From positions 1,798,001 to 1,862,000 of the forward strand of contig OY970201.1 in NCBI GenBank assembly GCA_963708245.1: a stretch of DNA of 64,000 nt, read 5' to 3'. The position numbers and the translations under genes are program-made. Source of the stretch: CAVYXK01 sp963708245 (lineage in GTDB: Bacteria; Pseudomonadota; Alphaproteobacteria; Acetobacterales; Acetobacteraceae). Positions within the stretch are counted from its first letter, which is position 1, and each line of letters begins with the position of its first letter. The notes below the pieces were generated by a model. That model was not told the origin of the DNA and searched no databases. It was given only the letters and a program-made list of their open reading frames with translations. Shown piece by piece: positions 8,823 through 17,661 of this stretch.

Positions 8823-9698
8823 ATGGTCGGATCTCGACTCGAAGGGTCGCATAAACATTCTCGAGCCCTGGAGCAGGACGATAAACGGAAGCTCGTTGAG
8901 CTGCTTGATGAACTTGCCGGTGAGGGAAAGGGGGCTGAAGTCATTCGAGAACTAATTGATGCGGGAAAGTCTCCAAAAAGGATTGCTCGAGAAATCGGGC
9001 GCTCTCCCACATTCGAGCGCTTGTATAAAGAAACGCGTACTCTTGATAAGGGACAAGCTCGGCGGATTTCCAGCGACCCGTCGTATATTGGTCTGGAGCA
9101 TTGGGATACGACCTTGTCCTTCGAAGAGCGCTTCAGAACGTTGCTCAAACCCATATTGAATGAGAGAGCTGAAGGATTTGGGGTTATTTTCGATGCTTTG
9201 AGAGACTATGGCGCTTGCCCTGTGATCGTTGAGACTGGGTGCTTGCGAATTCCCGGGAATTGGGCTGGCGACGGACAAAGCACGTTCATGTTTGATGCGT
9301 TTGCGCAGGAGACTTCCGGAAGCGTAATATCTGTCGATGTTGCCGAGGAAAGTATTGCAACCGCACGCCGAGCCTGTGGCGGGAGCACTCAGCTCATTTG
9401 GAATGACTCCGTCGCCGCTCTGAATGCGATCGGATCCCTTGTGTCGAAACCTGTGGCCTTGCTCTATCTCAACTCCTATGACTTCGATGAAGCGGATCCA
9501 CTGCCTAGTGCAATACATCATGCTATCGAGTTCATGGCTGCGCGGAGGCTTATAGGTGCGCGAACAATCATCGCGGTAGACGATTATGCGCTGGGGCGTG
9601 AGGGAGGCAAGGGTATGATTGTTGACCGCTATTTAGATGGTATCGGTGTCAAGCCGCTCTACCAAGGATACCAAAAAATTTGGCAGTTGCCGTCGTGA
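8823..9698 (+). CDS. Class I SAM-dependent methyltransferase-like protein
   Basis: This 291-residue protein has a helical N-terminal part (1-95) and a Rossmann-like domain. The latter includes VIVETGCLRIPGNW at about 134-147 (SAM motif I position) and SVISVDVAEESIATARR (motif II acid). LLYLNSYDFD follows near 215, and a further acidic TIIAVDDYA near 250. This resembles small sugar/antibiotic methyltransferases and may act on a glycan. Codon use is visibly less G+C-rich than that of all neighbours, suggesting transfer. It follows a broken glycosyltransferase and precedes the flagellar operon. The AGGAG upstream is about 20 bases from the ATG, so the true start is uncertain. Confidence 0.6.
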   Translation: MVGSRLEGSHKHSRALEQDDKRKLVELLDELAGEGKGAEVIRELIDAGKSPKRIAREIGRSPTFERLYKETRTLDKGQARRISSDPSYIGLEHWDTTLSFEERFRTLLKPILNERAEGFGVIFDALRDYGACPVIVETGCLRIPGNWAGDGQSTFMFDAFAQETSGSVISVDVAEESIATARRACGGSTQLIWNDSVAALNAIGSLVSKPVALLYLNSYDFDEADPLPSAIHHAIEFMAARRLIGARTIIAVDDYALGREGGKGMIVDRYLDGIGVKPLYQGYQKIWQLPS

Positions 9699-9814
9699 CC
9701 GGAGCATCTTTTCGGGCATAGCGTTTGTCGGACGGGCGAACCCATGTCGCCGCCCCTGAGAGGGTTCTTCCCTTAAGTCGCTCACGGAGCAGCTATCCCC
9801 TTGCGCCCCGCTTG

Positions 9815-9854
9815 TGCTCTCCGACAACACCCTATGCTCTCCGACAACACCCTA
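9815..9854 (+). repeat. Tandem duplication of a 20-bp unit
   Basis: Two adjacent, identical 20-bp copies (9815-9834 and 9835-9854) of tgctctccgacaacacccta lie in the 320-base gap between the methyltransferase and fliF. The second copy begins a 28-codon open frame (9834-9920, MLSDNTLRSV...) that ends before fliF. Whether it is translated cannot be told. Nothing else is recognisable in this gap. Confidence 0.6.
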
Positions 9855-10021
9855 CGCAGCGTAGCGCTGGCCGAACTACTTGCGCCCGGCATGTCGATGC
9901 CGATCACCGACCCCTATTAACCCTACAGTAAATCGGCGCAGCCAAGCTTCCGGCGCGGCGAAATCGACCGGTCGGAGCCGTCCCGTATGCAGATTCGGCT
10001 GCCTCCGCGGCAGCGAGCGTT

Positions 10022-11623
10022 ATGAAGTCCCTGCTCGCCGGATTGCAGGCGCTCGGTGTCGCCCGTCTGGCCGCGCTCGGCGCGGTCGGCCTTGGCACGC
10101 TCGCGGTCTTGACGGTGCTGATGCTCAACGGCGCCGCGCAGCCGATGGCGCTGCTCTACGGCGATCTCGATCTGCGCGACTCCGGGCAGATCGTGGACCA
10201 GCTTACGCGCGCGCACATCCCCTATCGACTCGCCGAGTCGGGCGCCGAGATCATGGTGCCCGCCGATCAGGTAGCACGCGCACGCGTGCTGGCGGCTGAG
10301 CAGGGGCTGCCCTCCGGGGGCAGCATCGGCTACGAGATTTTCGACCACACGGACGCGCTGGGGATCACCGAGTTCCAGCAGCGGATCGACGAAACCCGCG
10401 CGCTCGAGGGTGAGCTGTCCCGCACAATCCGCGCCATCGACGGCGTGCGGGCGGCACGCGTGCACCTCGTTTTACCGCAGCGCGCCGCCTTCGACCGCGA
10501 GCAGGATACCGCCCAAGCGAGCGTGCTGCTGACAATGGTCGGCGCCGCACGTCTCGACCGTCAGGGCGTGCAGGCGATCCTCAATCTGGTGGCCGCCGCC
10601 GTGCCGGGCCTCAAGCCGCAGAACATCGCCATTGTCGATTCGCGGGGCGACCTGTTGGCTCGCGCCGGCGAGCCGCTCACCCCGGAAGGCTCGGCGATGT
10701 CGTCCGACGAGATACGCCGGGCGACCGAGCTCAGGCTGGGCCGGGCGGTCGAGGAAATGCTTGAGAAGACCCTTGGTCCCGGACACGTCCGCGCCGAAGC
10801 CGCTGTGCAGATGAATTTCGACCGAGTCAACGAGACCCAGGAGAAATTCGACCCGGACGGGCAAGTGCCGCGCAGCGAACAAAGCATCACTGACCAGAAC
10901 AACTCCACTCAGCCGGCGCCGACCGTCTCGGTGCAGAACAACCTGCCGAATGCACCCACTGCTACCCAGGGTGCGGGCACGCACGACAACCGCCGAGAAG
11001 AAACCACCAACTACGAGATCGGCAAGACCGTCCGCACGCTAGTCCACGAGCAGCCGCAGATCAGCCGCATCAGCCTCGCGGTCATGGTCGATGCCGCCAA
11101 AGCACCCTCGCCCGACGACCTGGCACATCTGACGGCACTGGTGAAGACGGCGATCGGTTTCGATGGCAAGCGCGGCGACGAGGTCCAGGTGATCAGCATG
11201 AAATTCGCGAGCGAATCCGAGCTGCCGTCGCCGGTACCGACGGGCTTGTTCGGGCTGTCGCTGGAGAAAGCCGACCTGCTGCATCTAGCCGAATTCGGAG
11301 TTACTGGCTTGCTCTGTGTGCTGGCACTGCTGCTGGTCCTGCGGCCAATGGTGCTGCGAATCACCAGCCTGCCGGAAACTGCCCGCCCCGACGCTCTCAC
11401 TGCCCCACTGCCGGCCTATGCGCTCGGCGGTCCCGCACTGCCAGCGCTACCTCAGCCGGTCGGTGCGCCTGCGCTGCTGGAAGACGAGAGCATGATCAGC
11501 GTCGCCCAGATCGAGGGACAGATGCGCGCATCGTCGATACGCCGCCTGTCGGAGTTGGCGGACAAGCACCCGGACCAGACGCTGGCGATTCTCCGCAGTT
11601 GGATGCTGCGCGAAAATGGCTGA
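10022..11623 (+). CDS. fliF: Flagellar MS-ring protein FliF
   Basis: FliF builds the inner-membrane MS ring of the flagellar basal body and is the assembly platform for the C ring. The protein has 533 residues. A first membrane helix is at about 17-37 (LGAVGLGTLAVLTVLML). The periplasmic ring-building domains follow (LPSGGSIGYEIFD; GVRAARVHLVLPQ near 145; NIAIVDSRGDLL near 205). A Q/N-rich loop around 285-325 comes next, and the second helix is near 422-445. The C-terminal tail, RRLSELADKHPDQ and ILRSWM, is the FliG-binding region. It overlaps fliG by 8 bases, as is usual for this stoichiometrically linked pair. Confidence 0.95.
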   Translation: MKSLLAGLQALGVARLAALGAVGLGTLAVLTVLMLNGAAQPMALLYGDLDLRDSGQIVDQLTRAHIPYRLAESGAEIMVPADQVARARVLAAEQGLPSGGSIGYEIFDHTDALGITEFQQRIDETRALEGELSRTIRAIDGVRAARVHLVLPQRAAFDREQDTAQASVLLTMVGAARLDRQGVQAILNLVAAAVPGLKPQNIAIVDSRGDLLARAGEPLTPEGSAMSSDEIRRATELRLGRAVEEMLEKTLGPGHVRAEAAVQMNFDRVNETQEKFDPDGQVPRSEQSITDQNNSTQPAPTVSVQNNLPNAPTATQGAGTHDNRREETTNYEIGKTVRTLVHEQPQISRISLAVMVDAAKAPSPDDLAHLTALVKTAIGFDGKRGDEVQVISMKFASESELPSPVPTGLFGLSLEKADLLHLAEFGVTGLLCVLALLLVLRPMVLRITSLPETARPDALTAPLPAYALGGPALPALPQPVGAPALLEDESMISVAQIEGQMRASSIRRLSELADKHPDQTLAILRSWMLRENG

Positions 11624-12638
11624 CATACTGAAATCTGACGACTACCGCGTGCTCTCCGGGCCGAAGAGGGCTGCGATCCTGATGCTGGCGCTGGGCGAGG
11701 AGCACTGCACGCGCCTCTTTGCCCTGATGCACGAGGACGAGATCAAGGAGATCTCGGCGGCGATGGCGCAGTTGGGCTCGGTTCGTGCCGAGTTGGTTGA
11801 GCGGCTGTGCCTCGACTTCGCTGACAATATGGGCAGCGCCGGCAACCTTGTCGGCAGCTACGAGAGCACCGAGCGGCTGCTGCAAAAAACCCTGCCGCGC
11901 GAACGCGCGGCCCAGATCATGGAAGAAATCCGCGGCCCCGCTGGACGGACGATGTGGGACAAGCTCGGCAACGTCAACGAAGTGGTGCTTGCAAACTATC
12001 TCAAGAACGAATACCCGCAGACCGTTGCCGTGGTGCTCTCGAAGGTGAGGCCTGAGCATGCTGCCAGCGTGCTCGCCTTGCTGCCGGAAGCCTTCGCGAT
12101 GGAGGTGGTCATGCGCATGCTGCGCATGGAGAGCGTGCAGAAAGACGTGCTCGACGGCGTCGAGCGCACCCTGCGCGCCGAGTTCATGTCGAACCTGGCG
12201 CGTAGCACGCGGCGCGATGCGCATGAGATGATGGCCGACATCTTCAACAATCTCGACCGGCAATCCGAGACACGCTTCATCACGGCGCTCGAGGAACGCA
12301 ACCGCGACGCGGCGGAGCGGATCAAGTCGCTGATGTTCACCTTCGATGACCTGCAACGGCTCGACTCGCAGGCGATCCAGCTCCTGCTCCGGGAGGTGGA
12401 GAAAGAAAAACTGCCGATCGCGCTGAAGGGCGCCTCGGAGAAGATCCGCGATCTCATGTTCCGCAACCTCTCGGAGCGGGCCGCCAGGATGTTGCGAGAA
12501 GAAATCGAGGCGCTGGGTCCGGTGAAGCTGCGCGAGGTGGACGAGGCACAGGCCGCGATCGTCGCACTGGCCAAGGAGCTCGCGGCCCAGGGGCAGATCG
12601 AGATCGGCGAGAGCAAGGACGAGGAGCTGATTTATTGA
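11616..12638 (+). CDS. fliG: Flagellar motor switch protein FliG
   Basis: FliG is the rotor component that contacts the MotA stator and determines torque and switching. The protein has 340 residues with three domains. The N-terminal domain (1-100) binds FliF. The middle domain contains the EYPQ version of the EHPQ motif (NEYPQTVAVVLSK near 128). The C-terminal charged torque helix contains LDSQAIQLLLREVEKEKL and LKGASEKIRDLMFRNLSERA. The charged residues needed for torque are present. It overlaps fliF upstream and fliH downstream, so it is translationally coupled within the operon. Confidence 0.96.
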   Translation: MADILKSDDYRVLSGPKRAAILMLALGEEHCTRLFALMHEDEIKEISAAMAQLGSVRAELVERLCLDFADNMGSAGNLVGSYESTERLLQKTLPRERAAQIMEEIRGPAGRTMWDKLGNVNEVVLANYLKNEYPQTVAVVLSKVRPEHAASVLALLPEAFAMEVVMRMLRMESVQKDVLDGVERTLRAEFMSNLARSTRRDAHEMMADIFNNLDRQSETRFITALEERNRDAAERIKSLMFTFDDLQRLDSQAIQLLLREVEKEKLPIALKGASEKIRDLMFRNLSERAARMLREEIEALGPVKLREVDEAQAAIVALAKELAAQGQIEIGESKDEELIY

Positions 12639-13285
12639 TCGCAGATCCGCAGTCGCGCGTGTCGCTGTTCGCTGAGGATTTCGACCTCCCCGTGCGCGTG
12701 GCGGAACCGGCGCCGCCACCGCCAACGTATGGCGCGGCCGAGCTCGCTGCCGCACGGGCAGAGGCCTGGGCCACAGGCCATGCGCTTGGTCTTGCCGAGG
12801 CTGCCGCCGAGCACGGTGCCGCGCTCGCCCGCGCGGCACGCTCGACCGCCGAACAGATCGCCACGATCCGAGCTGAGGTGTCCCGCCAAGCCGAGGCGCA
12901 TGCCGAAGCCCTCGCGCGCCTGTGGCTCAACACCCTAGCCAGCCTGTTTCCCGCGCTTTGCGCCAGGCACGGCGACGCCGAAGCGCTGGCCCTGGCGAAA
13001 CTCGTGCTGCCCGGCCTTGCTGGCGAGCCTGCGATTACGTTGCGCGCCGACCCGGCGCTCGCCCAGCACCTGGCGGAGGAGATCGAGGCCCTGGAACCCC
13101 ACGAGCCAAGTCGCATCAGGATCATCGCCAATGAGGCGGCACTACCTGGCGACATCCGCATATCCTGGAACAGCGGGCACGCATCGCGTGATGCAATGGA
13201 GCTGTGGGAGCAGGTGGCAGCGGTGCTCGCCGACGCCGGACTAAGCTACGAACAGCTCGTAACGGAGATGCAGGATGCCGCCTGA
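12635..13285 (+). CDS. fliH: FliH-like flagellar export ATPase regulator
   Basis: This 216-residue protein sits between fliG and fliN, exactly where fliH lies in many operons. Sequence identity in this family is low, so position matters. It has an N-terminal extended proline-rich part, an alanine-rich amphipathic coiled region at 45-105 (EAWATGHALGLAEAAAEHG), and a C-terminal domain with GDIRISWNSGHASRD resembling FliH/SctL ends. FliH binds and restrains the FliI ATPase and docks it at the C ring. The start is a TTG (12635) overlapping the fliG stop. fliI itself is not in this window. Confidence 0.75.
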   Translation: MIADPQSRVSLFAEDFDLPVRVAEPAPPPPTYGAAELAAARAEAWATGHALGLAEAAAEHGAALARAARSTAEQIATIRAEVSRQAEAHAEALARLWLNTLASLFPALCARHGDAEALALAKLVLPGLAGEPAITLRADPALAQHLAEEIEALEPHEPSRIRIIANEAALPGDIRISWNSGHASRDAMELWEQVAAVLADAGLSYEQLVTEMQDAA

Positions 13286-13598
13286 TATCGACCTGACCGA
13301 GCTGCCGGAGCAGGGTCCTTCCGATCCCGCCCTCTCGCGCGGCGGGGCGCGCGAGCTGGAAGCCGTGTACGACATCCCCGTGACTGTCAGTGCCGTGCTC
13401 GGCAAGGCGACCATGCAGGTCAGCCAAATACTGAAGCTCGGCCGCGGCGCGGTCGTAGAGCTGGACCGGAAGCTCGGCGAGGCGATCGATATCTACGTCA
13501 ATAACCGCCTGGTCGCGCGCGGCGAAGTGGTGATGGTCGATGAGACCCGGCTCGGCGTCACCATGACCGAGATCGTCAAAGCCGATCGCTCGGTATGA
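13275..13598 (+). CDS. fliN: Flagellar motor switch protein FliN
   Basis: This is a C-ring component of 107 residues. The SpoA/FliN domain covers about 35-103 and carries the family signature DIPVTVSAVLGKATM and ILKLGRGAVVELDRKLGE, then IYVNNRLVARGEVVMVDE and LGVTMTEIV. FliN forms the base of the C ring, binds CheY-P with FliM and receives FliH. The gene overlaps fliH by 11 bases. No fliM is present in the window, so it must be elsewhere. Confidence 0.93.
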   Translation: MPPDIDLTELPEQGPSDPALSRGGARELEAVYDIPVTVSAVLGKATMQVSQILKLGRGAVVELDRKLGEAIDIYVNNRLVARGEVVMVDETRLGVTMTEIVKADRSV

Positions 13599-13705
13599 AA
13601 GGGGAGCGGCGTTGCGACAACACCCACCGTCGTTGCCGTCCCCGGACTTGATCTGGGGATCGGCCCGGCCACGCACCTCCCGACGGCACCGCGGAGAAGC
13701 GTGGA

Positions 13706-13768
13706 TGGCCGGGTCAAGCCTAGGTCAAGCCCGGCCATGACGGTGGGGGACCGACCATGACGGTGGGG
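13706..13768. repeat. Intergenic hairpin with adjoining 14-bp direct repeat
   Basis: TGGCCGGG (13706-13713) pairs with CCCGGCCA (13730-13737) around a 16-base spacer that is itself nearly palindromic. The sequence ccatgacggtgggg then occurs twice, at 13735-13748 and 13755-13768. Similar GGCCGGG-containing hairpins occur elsewhere in the window (about 56225 and 56345). This is a REP-like intergenic element between fliN and flbD; it might affect expression of the downstream half of the operon. Confidence 0.5.
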
Positions 13769-13817
13769 CCGCGTGATCGCCGGAGCGACACTCCCTTCGC
13801 TTACCGGTATTAGCCCC

Positions 13818-15158
13818 ATGCGCATCCTGATCATCGGCTCATTGGCGGGTGGGCTGGGCCAGGCAGCCCGCATCGCAGTTGCCCGCGGCGTCCGACTTGA
13901 CCAGGCGGACGAACTCGGGGCCGCCCTGGTGCGGCTGCGTGCCGACGCACGCTTCGACCTCGTCCTGTGTGACGTGGCGCACGACGTCGCTGCCGTTGTG
14001 CGCGGGTTGGCCGCCGAGCGTATGGCAGTGCCGGTAGTCGCCTGCGGTACCGGCACGGATCCCGATATCGCGGCACAGGCGATCCGCGCTGGCGCGCGCG
14101 AGTTCCTGCCGCTGCCCCCCGATCCCGATCTGATCGCCGCCATCCTGGAAGCCGCCGCCGGCGAGAGCCACGCCATGGTGGCCCGCGATCCTGCCATGGC
14201 CGCCACGATCCGCCGTGCCGAGCAGGTCGCCGCCTCGGAGGCGTCGGTTCTCATCTTGGGTGAGTCTGGCACCGGCAAGGAAGTGCTGGCACGGCATATC
14301 CATCGTCGCTCGCGCCGATCGGGGGGGCCGTTCGTTGCGCTCAACTGCGCCGCGATCCCCGACAACCTGCTGGAATCGGAGCTGTTCGGTCACGAGCGCG
14401 GTGCCTTCTCCGGCGCCGTGGCCCGGCGCGTCGGCAAGTTCGAGGCCGCCGACGGGGGCACCCTGCTGCTGGATGAGATCAGCGAAATGGACGTGCGGCT
14501 GCAAGCCAAGCTGCTGCGCGCGCTGCAGGAACGTGAGATCGACCGCCTGGGCGGCGCCGCACCGGTCAAAGTGAACGTGCGCATCCTCGCCACCACCAAC
14601 CGCGATCTCGCCGCCGAGGCAGGATCCGGCCGCTTCCGCGAGGACCTCTATTTCCGGCTCAACGTCGTCAATCTGCGCATCCCGCCCCTGCGCGAACGGC
14701 CCGGGGACATCGCGCCACTGGCTGAGCATTTCGGCCGCCGGTACGCCGAGGTGAACGGCCTGCCGTTCCGTCCGCTCTCGCCGGCCGCGGCAGTGCGGCT
14801 CGCGTCCCATCCCTGGCGCGGCAATGTGCGCGAGCTGGAGAACGCCATCCATCGCGCCGTCCTGCTCGCCGAAGGCGACGAGATCGGACCGGAGGCGATC
14901 GAACTCGGTGGCCCCGCCTCCCCCGCCGGGTTGCTCCCGGGCGGGCAGCAGCCGACCGGGGTGGCCGCCCTGGTCGGCCAGAAGATGGAACAAGTCGAGC
15001 GCGACCTGATCCTGGAAACGCTCGGTCACACGCTGGGCAACCGCACGCACGCGGCGACCATCCTCGGTATCTCGATCCGGGCGCTGCGCAACAAGCTGCG
15101 CGACTATGCGGCACAGGGCCTGCCGGTGCCGCCGCCTTCCGCCGGGATCGCCGCCTGA
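13818..15158 (+). CDS. flbD: Sigma-54-dependent flagellar activator, FlbD type
   Basis: This 446-residue bacterial enhancer-binding protein should activate class III/IV flagellar promoters with sigma-54 RNA polymerase. Residues 1-110 form a degenerate receiver domain, typical of FlbD, which works without conventional phosphorylation. The AAA+ core has Walker A GESGTGKE (148-155), Walker B TLLLDE (215-220) and a sigma-54 contact loop that reads GAFSGA (195-200) instead of GAFTGA. A Fis-type HTH near 415-435 (NRTHAATILGISIRALRNKL) ends it. ATG 13818 is preferred over an upstream GTG because MRILIIGSL begins the receiver fold. The position inside the flagellar operon supports the role. Confidence 0.9.
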   Translation: MRILIIGSLAGGLGQAARIAVARGVRLDQADELGAALVRLRADARFDLVLCDVAHDVAAVVRGLAAERMAVPVVACGTGTDPDIAAQAIRAGAREFLPLPPDPDLIAAILEAAAGESHAMVARDPAMAATIRRAEQVAASEASVLILGESGTGKEVLARHIHRRSRRSGGPFVALNCAAIPDNLLESELFGHERGAFSGAVARRVGKFEAADGGTLLLDEISEMDVRLQAKLLRALQEREIDRLGGAAPVKVNVRILATTNRDLAAEAGSGRFREDLYFRLNVVNLRIPPLRERPGDIAPLAEHFGRRYAEVNGLPFRPLSPAAAVRLASHPWRGNVRELENAIHRAVLLAEGDEIGPEAIELGGPASPAGLLPGGQQPTGVAALVGQKMEQVERDLILETLGHTLGNRTHAATILGISIRALRNKLRDYAAQGLPVPPPSAGIAA

Positions 15159-15164
15159 AGCGGG

Positions 15165-17240
15165 ATGCCCGGCAGCCCCTTCCTGACCGATCTGATTGAC
15201 CGGCTGCGGCGGTTCGCGCCGGGCAGCGATATCGGGCTAGCCGTCGGCGTCATCATCTTGCTTGCGGTGCTGATGCTGCCGCTGCCACCCATGATACTGG
15301 ATATCGGGCTGGCGATCTCCATCACCGCCGCCGTCCTGGTGCTGATGGTTGCGTTGCTGCTCGAGCGTCCGCTCGACTTCACCAGCTTCCCCACCCTGCT
15401 GCTGCTGACCACGCTGCTCCGCCTGTCGCTGAACGTGGCGGTGACGCGCCGGGTGCTCTCGCACGGCAGCGAAGGGCCCACCGCCGCCGGCCATGTCGTC
15501 GCCGCGTTCGGCGGCTTCCTGATGGGTGATGACGTAGTGATCGGCGTGATCCTGTTCGCCATCCTGCTGGTGGTGAATTTCATGGTTATCACCCGCGGCT
15601 CCAGCCGCATCGCCGAGGTCGCGGCGCGGTTCAGCCTCGATGCGATGCCCGGCAAGCAGATGGCGATCGACGCCGACCTGTCGTCCGGGCTGACCGACGA
15701 GAAGACGGCGAAGCGCCGGCGTCGCGAGCTGGAGGCGGAGAGTGCGTTCTTTGGTGCGATGGATGGCGCGGCACGGTTCGTGCGCGGCGACGCCATCGCC
15801 GGACTGATCATCACGTCGATCAATCTTGTCGGTGGGTTGGCGATCGGTCTGCTGCGTCATGGCATGCCGCTCAACGATGCGATCTCGACCTACTCCACGC
15901 TGACGCTCGGCGATGGGCTGGTGTCGCAGATCCCGGCACTGCTGGTCTCGACCGCGGCCGGCATCGTGGTGACCAAGGCGGGCATGGAGGGGCCGGCCGA
16001 TGTGGCGCTGATCCGCCAGCTCGGCGGCAGTCCGAAGCCGCTGGCGCTGGCGGCCGGTGCGGCGAGCGTGCTGGCTCTGCTGCCCGGGCTGCCGATGTTG
16101 CCGTTCATGGCATTGGCCGGGTTGGCCGGCGGCGGCGCTTGGCTGCGCTACAAGCACCCGCCGCCGCCGGCCGGGGGCGTTGTTACACCTGCCCCGGCAC
16201 CCACCGAACCGCCGATCGGCGATGCGCTGCGTCTTGATCAGATCCGGCTGGAACTCGGCTACGGGTTGCTGACGCTGGCCGGCGGCGACACGCCGCGGCT
16301 CACCGAGCAGATCAAGAATCTTCGCCGGGCGATCGCCGCTGAGATGGGGTTCGTGCTGCCGCCCGTCCGCATCCAGGACAACATGCAACTCCCCGCCGAC
16401 GCCTATTCGATCCGCATCAAGGAGATCGAAGCGGGCAAGGGCGAGCTGCGTCCCACCATGCTGCTGGCGATGAGCCCGAAAGGCACGGTACCAGACCTGC
16501 CCGGCGAGCGCACCACCGAACCCGCTTTCGGTCTGCCGGCGCTGTGGATCCAGCCTGCCACCAAGGATGAGGCGATGTTCCGCGGCTGCACCGTGGTCGA
16601 TCCCGCCAGCGTGCTCACCACGCACCTGACCGAGGCGGTGCGCGACAACATGGCCGAGCTGCTGTCCTTTGCCGACACGCAGAAGCTGTTCGACGAGCTG
16701 CCGCGCGAGCAGCACAAGCTGCTGTCAGACCTGATCCCGTCTCAGATCACGGCGGGTGGTGTGCAGCGCGTGCTCCAGACACTGCTGGCCGAGCGGGTAT
16801 CGATCCGCGATCTGGGAACCATCCTCGAAGGCATCCAGGAGGCGTGCGCCTTCACGCCGCGCACCACCGCGACGATCGTGGCGCATGTGCGCGCACGGCT
16901 GGCCCGGCAGATCAGCGACAGCCATACGGGCCCGGCCGGTTATGTCCCGTTGATCACGCTATCCCCACAGTGGGAGACCGCGTTTGCCGAGGCATTGGCC
17001 GGGCCACCCGAGGACCGCCAGCTAGCCATGCCGCCGACCCAGTTGCAGGACTTCATGCAACGGTTGCGCGATGCGTTCGAGGCGGCGACGGCCGCCGGCG
17101 AATCCGCGGTGCTGCTGACCAGCGGTGGCATCCGCCAACACGTGCGGGCCATCGTCGATCGCATCCGGCCCAACACCCCGGTGCTCTCCCAGGCGGAGAT
17201 ATTCCCGCGCGCCCGCATTCGCACCGTCGGAACGATCTGA
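15165..17240 (+). CDS. flhA: Flagellar type III export gate protein FlhA
   Basis: FlhA is the nonameric export gate of the flagellar type III secretion apparatus. The protein has 691 residues, the family norm. The N-terminal half has about eight membrane helices. The FHIPEP signature region, TRGSSRIAEVAARFSLDA then MPGKQMAIDADL, and the charged cytoplasmic loop DEKTAKRRRRELEAESAFFG are conserved. A proline-rich linker near 325-345 leads to the cytoplasmic domain that binds chaperone-substrate complexes. It starts 6 bases after flbD. It is the last recognisable gene of the operon here; flhB, fliR and fliP are not seen. Confidence 0.96.
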   Translation: MPGSPFLTDLIDRLRRFAPGSDIGLAVGVIILLAVLMLPLPPMILDIGLAISITAAVLVLMVALLLERPLDFTSFPTLLLLTTLLRLSLNVAVTRRVLSHGSEGPTAAGHVVAAFGGFLMGDDVVIGVILFAILLVVNFMVITRGSSRIAEVAARFSLDAMPGKQMAIDADLSSGLTDEKTAKRRRRELEAESAFFGAMDGAARFVRGDAIAGLIITSINLVGGLAIGLLRHGMPLNDAISTYSTLTLGDGLVSQIPALLVSTAAGIVVTKAGMEGPADVALIRQLGGSPKPLALAAGAASVLALLPGLPMLPFMALAGLAGGGAWLRYKHPPPPAGGVVTPAPAPTEPPIGDALRLDQIRLELGYGLLTLAGGDTPRLTEQIKNLRRAIAAEMGFVLPPVRIQDNMQLPADAYSIRIKEIEAGKGELRPTMLLAMSPKGTVPDLPGERTTEPAFGLPALWIQPATKDEAMFRGCTVVDPASVLTTHLTEAVRDNMAELLSFADTQKLFDELPREQHKLLSDLIPSQITAGGVQRVLQTLLAERVSIRDLGTILEGIQEACAFTPRTTATIVAHVRARLARQISDSHTGPAGYVPLITLSPQWETAFAEALAGPPEDRQLAMPPTQLQDFMQRLRDAFEAATAAGESAVLLTSGGIRQHVRAIVDRIRPNTPVLSQAEIFPRARIRTVGTI

Positions 17241-17385
17241 GTGGTGTCTTGCGCTTGGCGGTGCGATCGCCGCTGGCGTTCTGGCGCCGACGATCAGTGG
17301 CACGGTCGGGGCTCCTGACCACATAGTGGCTGGTGTTCGGCGCCGATGTGATCGTCATGGCGCAATTCTGGCTCGGGAGGCTTCG

Positions 17386-17505
17386 ATGAGCCTGCAGACC
17401 TACTGGCTGGTGGTGCCTCTGGCCGGGATCGGTCTTTCCCTTTTTGGATGGCTGGCTCTGTGGCTGACGCGTGATCGTGGACGGCATGGCCGTGGCTCTT
17501 CTTGA
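17386..17505 (+). CDS. Possible 39-residue membrane protein after flhA
   Basis: An ATG preceded by GGGAGG at ideal spacing opens a 39-codon frame beginning MSLQTYWLVVPLAGIGL. One membrane helix covers residues 7-28, and the tail is basic (DRGRHGRGSS). No family is recognised. The 145 bases between flhA and this ORF carry hydrophobic-coding stretches in more than one frame, which could be remnants of another gene. The strong ribosome-binding site is the main support. Confidence 0.35.
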   Translation: MSLQTYWLVVPLAGIGLSLFGWLALWLTRDRGRHGRGSS

Positions 17506-17661
17506 CAAGAGCCGTGACGACCTCCCCAACAGCGGCATAAGTACCAGCGCGTTACCCGAGGTCACAGGATTTGGCTCGCGATCGACCGATACCAATAGTG
17601 AACGACCCCGGTTGGTTCTCAACAGGTTAGCCACGTGCTACGGTCCCTACTCTGATCGCAG

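Noticed and set aside
9860..9885. Possible sigma-54 promoter (TGGC ... TTGC) upstream of fliF
   Set aside because: The GG-to-GC spacing is one base longer than the strict sigma-54 requirement, so it is not supported.
13839..16715. Long antisense frames opposite flbD (403 codons), flhA (492 codons) and fliG (447 codons)
   Set aside because: They lie fully opposite strongly conserved genes, have His/Gln/Arg-rich shadow composition typical of high-GC DNA, and show no domain.
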